A stretch of DNA of 12,593 nucleotides from Deltaproteobacteria bacterium. GTDB lineage: Bacteria > Desulfobacterota > WTBG01. Made by a program: the position numbers and the translations under genes. The first letter of the stretch is position 1. Each line of letters opens with the position of its first letter. Below are positions 8,892-12,593 of the stretch, one piece after another. Location of the stretch: positions 1-12,593 of the forward strand of contig WTBG01000147.1 in NCBI GenBank assembly GCA_013139225.1, given 5' to 3'. The notes below the pieces were generated by a model. The model was not told the DNA's origin. It did not search any database and saw only the letters and a list, made by a program, of their open reading frames with translations.

Positions 8892-8938
8892 AATCCAGTA
8901 TCAAGTATCCAGCATCTAGTATCCAGTAAGCATCCATC
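8892..8938. repeat. degenerate 7-bp tandem repeats, unit near AGTATCC
   Basis: On the plus strand, after AATCC (8892-8896), the heptamers are AGTATCA, AGTATCC, AGCATCT, AGTATCC, AGTAAGC, ATCCATC, in unbroken 7-bp phase from 8897 to 8938. Such phased but degenerate heptamers recall the short tandemly repeated repetitive (STRR) sequences described in cyanobacteria; this genome is not cyanobacterial. Function unknown. Confidence 0.7.
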
Positions 8939-8951
8939 ATCTTTTTCTTAT

Positions 8952-8979
8952 ATTCCGCAATCAGAAATCCACAATCGTC
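8952..8979. repeat. second heptamer run, unit near AATCCAC
   Basis: Four phased heptamers on the plus strand: ATTCCGC, AATCAGA, AATCCAC, AATCGTC. They lie 13 bp from the AGTATCC run and share its AATCC theme, so both may derive from one expanding repeat. Confidence 0.6.
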
Positions 8980-8991
8980 TAATTCAGTATC

Positions 8992-9003
8992 GCGAAGCTT
9001 CGC
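8992..9003. repeat. 12-bp perfect palindrome at the rplA stop codon
   Basis: GCGAAGCTTCGC is self-complementary and shares one base with the rplA TAG stop (9003-9005). Ten of its bases, GAAGCTTCGC, recur at 9931-9940 in the spacer on the other side of rplA. No T-run follows on the minus strand, so it is not a typical intrinsic terminator. Confidence 0.5.
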
Positions 9004-9707
9004 TAGCCTATATGTCTGGTAAATGCAGGATTTACCTTTATACCAGGCCCCATAGTAGTTGAAAGGACGATACCCCTCAAATAGACTCCCTTACTGGTTG
9101 ATGGCTTCAGTTTTATGAGGGTATCTACTAGAGAAGTAATATTTTCTGTAAGTTTTTCCACTGCAAAAGAAGCCTTGCCGGTTGCTACGTGAACAATGCC
9201 CGCTTTATCGACTTTAAATTCGATCTTGCCTTTTTTAAGATCGGATACTGCATCTGAGATGTTAAAGGTTACGGTTCCTGTCTTTGGATTAGGCATCAGA
9301 CCTCTTGGCCCCAGGATTTTACCGATTTTCCCTACCATGCACATCATGTCAGTAGTAGCTATTGCTTTATCAAATTCCAACCATCCTTTAGAGATCTTTT
9401 CAACAATATCTTCAGCTCCAACAAAATCGGCACCGGCGTTTGTTGCTTCTTTCTCTTTTTCTCCTTTTGCAAAGACCAAAACCCTGGTTTCCTTTCCTGT
9501 TCCATGGGGAAGCAAGACGGTTCCCCTTACCATCTGGTCGGCATGTCTAGGGTTAACCCCTAAACGCACTGCCAGATCCACGCTCTCATCGAATCGAGAA
9601 AAAGAGATTTCTTTAAGTAGCTTAAGCGCTTCCTCAAGTTCATAATATTTATTTGCATCTACCTTCTCACGGGCAAGTTTATATTTTTTCCCTTGTCGGC
9701 TAGACAT
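9003..9707 (-). CDS. rplA: 50S ribosomal protein L1
   Basis: Binds the mobile L1 stalk of 23S rRNA (helices 76-78) and assists release of E-site tRNA; in many bacteria it also represses its own mRNA. Start choice: AAGGAG abuts an ATG at 9713 with no spacer, whereas the in-frame ATG at 9707 is 6 bases away and gives MSSRQGKKYK. The second is preferred; it yields 234 aa, the same as E. coli L1. With that start, motifs are FDESVDLAVRLGV (39-51), VRGTVLLPHGTGK (60-72), the rRNA-binding GKIGKILGPRGLMPNPKTG (126-144), and STTMGPG near the C-terminus. Unusually, 363 bp separate it from rplK, and a structured element shared with rplJ lies in its leader. Confidence 0.98.
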   Translation of the reverse strand: MSSRQGKKYKLAREKVDANKYYELEEALKLLKEISFSRFDESVDLAVRLGVNPRHADQMVRGTVLLPHGTGKETRVLVFAKGEKEKEATNAGADFVGAEDIVEKISKGWLEFDKAIATTDMMCMVGKIGKILGPRGLMPNPKTGTVTFNISDAVSDLKKGKIEFKVDKAGIVHVATGKASFAVEKLTENITSLVDTLIKLKPSTSKGVYLRGIVLSTTMGPGIKVNPAFTRHIG

Positions 9708-9786
9708 CGCCATCTCCTTAATATCTTATAATTCCTGGAATTTACTAAGACTTTATGCTTTTATAACGTGCTTTCTCCTTGCTTTT

Positions 9787-9860
9787 GCCCCACTATTTGG
9801 TGCCTGAATGAAAAGTCATGTTCTGGCTAAATCCGAATATCAAATGACCTAAACTAAGCC
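9787..9860 (-). promoter_or_regulatory. rplA upstream element, copy A: bulged hairpin shared with the rplJ leader
   Basis: Core at 9803-9826. In the sense strand: outer stem CCAGAA/TTCAGG (5 of 6 pairs), CA bulge, inner stem TGA/TCA, loop CTTT. Relative to copy J the inner stem changes a C-G pair to T-A on both sides, so pairing is kept. Flanks share GGTC, ATAT then CGG, and GGC with a nearby AAGC with the rplJ copy. The position of TATAAT in copy J reads TTTGAT here (4 of 6). It lies about 80 bp upstream of the rplA start. Function unknown. Confidence 0.55.
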
Positions 9861-9919
9861 GATGGGAATATGATGTTTTTGTCATTGGTACATTCGTGTT
9901 TTGATTATTGTTTCGGATT

Positions 9920-10026
9920 GATCCCTTCGGGAAGCTTCGCACGTGCTTCGGCCCGCCCTGCCTGCCCTGGTACGACTCTTCGGTGGGTTGCTCGACAACG
10001 GACAAACCAGGTCTGGGCCAGGGATC
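9920..10026. ncRNA. candidate structured RNA: GC-rich three-way junction between rplK and rplA
   Basis: About 64% G+C by hand count, in clearly A/T-richer surroundings. Plus-strand pairings: P1 GATCCCT 9920-9926 with AGGGATC 10020-10026; a hairpin GAAGC 9931-9935 with GCTTC 9945-9949; P2 GGCCC 9950-9954 with GGGCC 10015-10019; P3 CCTGGT 9966-9971 with ACCAGG 10006-10011; P5 GTTG 9987-9990 with CAAC 9996-9999. The helices nest without conflict and abut at the junction. A competing pairing (CCCTGG 9965-9970 with CCAGGG 10018-10023) would disrupt P1-P3. The arms contain no wobble pairs, so the strand is undecided; lying in the minus-strand operon, it would be transcribed that way. No match to a known RNA family could be recalled. 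Confidence 0.45.
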
Positions 10027-10036
10027 TCGAATTTTA

Positions 10037-10061
10037 GACCGACAAAATGGGGTTTTCGGTC
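10037..10061 (-). terminator. bulged hairpin just after rplK, possible weak terminator or processing site
   Basis: Sense strand: GACCG, AAAA, loop CCCCA, TTTT, a two-base GT bulge, CGGTC. This gives a 9-bp stem with one bulge, starting 9 bases after the rplK stop. The downstream bases (TAAAATT) are not a proper U-tract, so strong intrinsic termination is unlikely; attenuation or mRNA end protection is possible. It marks the boundary between secE-nusG-rplK and rplA. Confidence 0.4.
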
Positions 10062-10070
10062 AAGTACTAT

Positions 10071-10493
10071 TTATACAACCTCTATCCCCATACTCCTGGC
10101 GGTGCCCTCAACAATCTTTATGGCACCGCCTAGGTCAATGGCATTTAAGTCAGGCAACTTGGTCTGGGCAATTTCTTTAACCGGTTCAGGGGTTACTTTG
10201 CCCACTTTTTCCTTGTTCGGTTCTCCAGAACCTTTGATAATGCCAGCGGCTTTCTTTAGCAGCACCGAGGCAGGGGGTGTTTTAACAATAAAAGTAAAGG
10301 ACCTATCCACATAGATAGTAATTATAACAGGAAGAATTATATCACCCTTACCTTGGGTCTTGGCATTGAAGGCCTTACAAAACTCCATAATGTTTACTCC
10401 ATGCTGGCCTAATGCAGGTCCTACGGGAGGTGATGGTGTGGCCTTCCCGGCAATTATCTGGAGTTTTTTCAAAGCCATTACTTTCTTTGCCAT
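10071..10493 (-). CDS. rplK: 50S ribosomal protein L11
   Basis: Forms, with 23S rRNA helices 43-44, the GTPase-associated centre where thiostrepton acts and where RelA senses stalling. 140 aa, standard length. The N-terminal domain holds the proline-rich PPVGPALGQHGVNI (22-35), including the prolines tied to thiostrepton response, then AFNAKT; the C-terminal rRNA-binding domain starts near GSGEPNKEKVG and ends ARSMGIEV. The ATG at 10493 has AAGGAG with a rather long 13-base spacer. It follows nusG by 24 bp, so it is read from the secE-nusG transcript. Confidence 0.99.
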   Translation of the reverse strand: MAKKVMALKKLQIIAGKATPSPPVGPALGQHGVNIMEFCKAFNAKTQGKGDIILPVIITIYVDRSFTFIVKTPPASVLLKKAAGIIKGSGEPNKEKVGKVTPEPVKEIAQTKLPDLNAIDLGGAIKIVEGTARSMGIEVV

Positions 10494-10517
10494 TTTAGTT
10501 GAGGTTCTCCTTATGTT

Positions 10518-11048
10518 CTAATTCTTTTTGACTTGAAGGAATTCTAACTCAATAGGAGTTGATCTCCCAAAAATGCTTACCAGCACCTTGAGCCTTCCCT
10601 TCTCTGGTTTAACTTCCTCTACTAATCCGTTAAAATTGGTGAAGGGCCCATCCGTTATACTGATGCTATCCCCTTTCGAAAAAGATACTTTTGGCTTGGG
10701 TTTAAGTTTCCCTTCTCTAATTTGGTGAAGTATCTCCCTCGCCTGTTTTTCAGGAATAGGGGTAGGTTTTTGAGTGCCACCGATGAAGCCAGTAACTTTT
10801 GGTGTATTTTTTACAATGTGCCACGTTTCATTGTTCATAACCATGTTAACCAGCACGTATCCCGGAAAGAATTTCCTGGAAGTTGTTTTCTTCACACCTT
10901 TTACTATTTCCACTACATTTTCAGTAGGAATAACTACTTCTGAAAAGTACTCTTCTTTGCCAAATTGCTTTACCCGTTCCTCTAGAGCTGTTTTTACTTT
11001 ATTCTCATAGCCAGAGTAGGTGTGTATCACATACCAGTTCTTTTCCAT
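10518..11048 (-). CDS. nusG: transcription termination/antitermination factor NusG
   Basis: Universal elongation factor that binds the beta' clamp of RNA polymerase and links it to Rho or to ribosomal protein S10. 176 aa, close to the usual length and without the large insert seen in Aquifex and Thermotoga. The NGN domain starts WYVIHTYSGYENKVK (5-19) and includes RKFFPGYVLV and the VTGFIGG segment; the KOW domain lies in about 120-176 (SKGDSISITDGPFTNFNG, ending ELEFLQVKKN). The ATG at 11048 follows AAGGGG. Only 16 bp separate it from secE, the usual secE-nusG pair. Confidence 0.99.
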   Translation of the reverse strand: MEKNWYVIHTYSGYENKVKTALEERVKQFGKEEYFSEVVIPTENVVEIVKGVKKTTSRKFFPGYVLVNMVMNNETWHIVKNTPKVTGFIGGTQKPTPIPEKQAREILHQIREGKLKPKPKVSFSKGDSISITDGPFTNFNGLVEEVKPEKGRLKVLVSIFGRSTPIELEFLQVKKN

Positions 11049-11064
11049 GAAAGCCCCTTCTATT

Positions 11065-11250
11065 TCAGTCTAGGATGACCCTAATAATTTTTGTAAGTCC
11101 AAAGTCAACTAACCCCAGAAAGATGGCTATTATAATTACGAGTATTATTACAACCGAGGTGGAAGCAATCGTATCCTTCCTGGTTGGCCATACAACTTTT
11201 TTCAGCTCGATCTTCACTTCTTTTAAAAATTGCTTTACTCTTTCAAACAT
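11065..11250 (-). CDS. secE: preprotein translocase subunit SecE
   Basis: Essential small subunit that clamps the SecY channel in the inner membrane. 61 aa, the short single-span form found in most bacteria (E. coli has three spans). A cytoplasmic amphipathic helix (FERVKQFLKEVKIELKKV) leads into the conserved VVWPTRKDT (about 19-27), then one hydrophobic segment (about 30-50). The ATG at 11250 is preceded by AAGGAT; this site is part of the palindrome ATCCTTAAGGAT (11259-11270), which could hide it weakly. tRNA-Trp lies 47 bp upstream, so the two probably share a transcript that is processed to release the tRNA. Confidence 0.98.
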   Translation of the reverse strand: MFERVKQFLKEVKIELKKVVWPTRKDTIASTSVVIILVIIIAIFLGLVDFGLTKIIRVILD

Positions 11251-11297
11251 TACTGACTATCCTTAAGGATTATATATTTGTACTGAGTGATAAAAAG

Positions 11298-11374
11298 TGG
11301 CAGGCCAGGAGGGATTCGAACCCCCATCACCCGGATTTGGAGTCCGGTGCTCTAACCGTTGGAGCTACTGGCCT
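11298..11374 (-). tRNA. trnW: tRNA-Trp (anticodon CCA), CCA end encoded
   Basis: 77 nt including the encoded CCA. Cloverleaf: acceptor AGGCCAG/CTGGCCT (7 bp), D-stem GCTC/GAGC with a loop containing GG, anticodon stem CCGGA/TCCGG around loop CTCCAAA (anticodon CCA), variable loop GTGAT, T-stem GGGGG/CCCTC (one G-T wobble) around TTCGAAT, discriminator G, then CCA. tRNA-Trp between rpmG and secE is a conserved arrangement in many bacteria. Confidence 0.98.
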
Positions 11375-11553
11375 AAAAACCCGTTGAATTCTAATCCTGG
11401 GTTAAAAGTGTTTTTCGTTGATTAATTAAACCCGTAACGCGAAACCCGCAACCCTTTGTTCTCTCCAATGCGCAGGCCATTCCCCCGTCCCGTAGACCCG
11501 ATGCGCTTATAAGAGGGCCAGGAACCAATTGTGGGACGAAACCCTGGTTTTTT
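11375..11553. other. 179-bp rpmG-trnW spacer
   Basis: No gene. A TAGAAT (sense, 11388-11393) just before the tRNA could be a -10 box, but no good -35 accompanies it. Heptamer repeats lie at 11428-11455. A GC-rich stretch (about 11470-11540) has ATGCGC twice (11468-11473, 11501-11506) and CGTCCC (11486-11491) complementary to GGGACG (11533-11538). The overall fold is not convincing. Confidence 0.5.
11428..11455. repeat. degenerate 7-bp tandem repeats, unit near AAACCCG
   Basis: Plus strand, in phase: AAACCCG, TAACGCG, AAACCCG, CAACCCT. The period is the same as in the rplA-rplJ spacer but the unit differs. Confidence 0.55.
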
Positions 11554-11703
11554 CTATTTCGTTTCTTTGTGGAGAGTATGAGTGTGACAGAACCGGCAAT
11601 ATTTACTGAGCTCTAATTTCTTTGGTGTATTACGCTTGTTTTTTGTTGTGGTATAATTTCTTCTTTTGCACTGACTGCATGCAAGAGTTATAATTTCTCT
11701 CAT
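11554..11703 (-). CDS. rpmG: 50S ribosomal protein L33, zinc-ribbon form
   Basis: Small protein of the large subunit near the E site. 49 aa, normal for the family. The N-terminus MREIITLAC leads to the first pair C9-x2-C12 (CSQC), then the signature NYTTTKNKRNTPKKLELSKY, and the second pair C36-x2-C39 (CRFC), ending HKETK. Four cysteines make this the zinc-binding (C+) type. Many bacteria also keep or substitute a cysteine-free paralogue under zinc limitation; none is visible here. The ATG at 11703 has only a weak AAAGAAG upstream. It lies 38 bp after tuf and is probably co-transcribed with it. Confidence 0.97.
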   Translation of the reverse strand: MREIITLACSQCKRRNYTTTKNKRNTPKKLELSKYCRFCHTHTLHKETK

Positions 11704-11741
11704 GAAATTTCTTCTTTAAAGTTAGAAATTAGGTTTCTCTT

Positions 11742-12593
11742 TTACTCCAAAACTTCTGAAATCACACCTGCACCTACTGTTCTCCCGCCTTCCCGAATAG
11801 CAAACCGCAATTCCTTCTCCATGGCTATTGGGGTAATAAGCTCCGCTACCAGCTCTACATTGTCTCCGGGCATTACCATCTCTACCCCCTCCGGCAGGGT
11901 TGCCGAGCCTGTTACATCCGTAGTCCTGAAGTAGAATTGAGGGCGGTATCCTTTGAAGAAAGGTGTATGCCTGCCCCCTTCTTCCTTGGTCAATATGTAT
12001 ACCTGGGACTTAAACTTTGTGTGGGGAGTAATAGAGCCAGGCTTTGCTAATACCTGCCCTCTCTCCACTTGATCTCGCTTGATCCCTCTAAGCAGTACTC
12101 CAACATTGTCACCAGCCTCCCCCGCGTCCAGAAGCTTTCGAAACATCTCTACTCCTGTGCATACCGTCTTCTGTGTCGGCCGTATCCCTACAATCTCTAC
12201 TTCTTCACCTACCTTGACCTTCCCTCTCTCTATGCGTCCCGTTACTACCGTCCCGCGCCCGGAAATGGTAAACACATCTTCAACCGGAAGCAAGAAAGGC
12301 TTGTCTACTTCCCTTGCCGGTTGCGGTATATAACTGTCTACCGCATCGAGTAATTCTGTGAGACACTTATATTCTTCTGCATTAGTATCTTCTGACTGTG
12401 ATTCCAGTGCCTTAAGGGCGCTTCCTGAAATTATGGGAATGTCATCCCCTGGGAAATCATACTTACTTAAAAGTTCCCGTACCTCCAGCTCTACCAGCTC
12501 CATCAGCTCGCTATCATCGACCATGTCAGCCTTGTTTAAAAAGACGACCATGGATGGTACTCTCACCTGCCTGGCCAGCAAGATGTGCTCTCG
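11742..12593 (-). CDS. tuf: elongation factor Tu, C-terminal 283 residues (5' end off the right edge)
   Basis: GTPase that delivers aminoacyl-tRNA to the ribosome. The frame is open to the right edge, beginning REHILLARQ, so about 110-120 N-terminal residues (P-loop, switch I, DxxG) are missing. Visible: G4 motif NKADMVDD, G5-like GSALKAL, domain 2 with GRGTVVTGRIERG, and domain 3 with GGRHTPFFKGYRPQFYFRTTDVTG and the ending FAIREGGRTVGAGVI. A TTG codon at 12581 lies inside the protein and is not its start. The gene is intact as far as seen. Many genomes carry two tuf copies; this one heads the secE-nusG-rpl cluster, the tufB-like position. Confidence 0.98.
   Translation of the reverse strand, partial: REHILLARQVRVPSMVVFLNKADMVDDSELMELVELEVRELLSKYDFPGDDIPIISGSALKALESQSEDTNAEEYKCLTELLDAVDSYIPQPAREVDKPFLLPVEDVFTISGRGTVVTGRIERGKVKVGEEVEIVGIRPTQKTVCTGVEMFRKLLDAGEAGDNVGVLLRGIKRDQVERGQVLAKPGSITPHTKFKSQVYILTKEEGGRHTPFFKGYRPQFYFRTTDVTGSATLPEGVEMVMPGDNVELVAELITPIAMEKELRFAIREGGRTVGAGVISEVLE

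Larger units (their letters stand above)
8506..9002. other. 497-bp non-coding rplA-rplJ spacer
   Basis: No credible gene on either strand. Reading leftward from the rplA stop it holds: a 12-bp palindrome touching the stop codon; two runs of degenerate 7-bp repeats; an oligo-T run on the plus strand (8871-8878); a branched inverted-repeat structure (8729-8825); a stretch with GCTCGTT repeats and an A-run (8674-8679); and the promoter-like and hairpin element directly before rplJ. In many bacteria this spacer holds the rplJL promoter and an L10-binding leader, so some of it is probably regulatory. The repeats are not explained by that. Confidence 0.8.
9708..10070. other. 363-bp non-coding rplK-rplA spacer
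   Basis: rplK and rplA normally lie within a few to about a hundred bases of each other. Here the gap holds, from rplK downward: a bulged hairpin 9 bp after the rplK stop, a GC-rich three-way-junction block, an A/T-rich stretch, the hairpin element shared with rplJ, and about 80 bp of leader with an AAGGAG at 9775-9780 that serves no visible start codon. A 70-codon reading frame on the minus strand (9793-10005) spans the GC-rich block and the hairpin; it has no family features or ribosome binding site and is not called. Confidence 0.8.

Noticed and set aside
8829..9062. 77-codon plus-strand frame in the rplA-rplJ spacer
   Set aside because: It is made largely of the heptamer repeats and the antisense end of rplA.
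9793..10005. 70-codon minus-strand frame between rplK and rplA
   Set aside because: It spans the GC-rich structure and hairpin element, has no ribosome binding site and no family features.
10001..10026. Faint likeness of ACCAGGTC and GGGCC to the SRP RNA domain
   Set aside because: The conserved GGAAG and AGCAGCC segments of SRP RNA are absent on both strands.
11269..11274. TATAAT on the minus strand upstream of secE
   Set aside because: A start from it would fall inside the secE ribosome binding site, and the -35 position (CTTTTT) does not match.
11184..11387. Plus-strand reading frame with the segment WQARRDSNPHHPDLESGA
   Set aside because: It is the antisense translation of tRNA-Trp plus secE; peptides like RRDSNP are a familiar artefact of tRNA genes.
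11517..11557. Plus-strand terminator-like CCAGG/CCTGG followed by a T-run
   Set aside because: Only 5 bp with a 20-base loop, and no plus-strand gene exists for it to terminate.
1..12593. Mobile element, CRISPR, defence or biosynthetic system
   Set aside because: All coding space is taken by housekeeping genes in conserved order; the spacers hold no transposase, integrase or repeat-spacer array.

Overview
The window is a stretch of bacterial chromosome carrying the conserved translation/transcription cluster. Every gene is on the minus strand. In transcription order (right to left) they are tuf (3' part) - rpmG - tRNA-Trp - secE - nusG - rplK - rplA - rplJ - rplL - rpoB - rpoC (runs off the left edge). 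The products are EF-Tu, ribosomal proteins L33, L11, L1, L10 and L7/L12, the SecE translocase subunit, the elongation factor NusG, and the beta and beta' subunits of RNA polymerase. No mobile element, CRISPR array, phage gene or defence gene is present. No new protein system is visible; all proteins belong to universal families.

Organism: a bacterium of moderate G+C (low to mid forties percent by eye). RpoB is long (1373 aa), and RpoC is a single polypeptide with an insertion inside the trigger loop, as in Proteobacteria and several other Gram-negative-type phyla. A single-chain RpoC rules out cyanobacteria, which split it. L33 is the four-cysteine zinc form. The phylum cannot be fixed from the sequence alone. 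The degenerate 7-bp-period spacers make an uncultured lineage plausible, but that is a guess.

Layout: 12593-11742 tuf; 11703-11554 rpmG (49 aa); a 179-bp spacer with heptamer repeats; 11374-11298 tRNA-Trp(CCA); 11250-10071 secE-nusG-rplK, tightly packed with gaps of 16-24 bp; a long 363-bp spacer; 9707-9003 rplA; a 497-bp spacer; 8505-7565 rplJ-rplL; an 81-bp spacer; 7483-1 rpoB-rpoC, where the rpoC Shine-Dalgarno overlaps the rpoB stop codon.

The proteins are ordinary. The interest lies in the two large spacers either side of rplA. Both hold the same roughly 75-bp element, built round a bulged hairpin whose inner stem shows a compensatory C-G to T-A change between copies. The rplK-rplA spacer also holds a GC-rich 107-bp block that folds by hand into a clean three-way junction. 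The rplA-rplJ spacer also holds another branched inverted-repeat structure and two runs of 7-bp degenerate repeats. These suggest that rplA and rplJL have their own structured leaders, or that the spacers have collected short structured repeats. All folds were worked out by eye and need covariance testing against related genomes.
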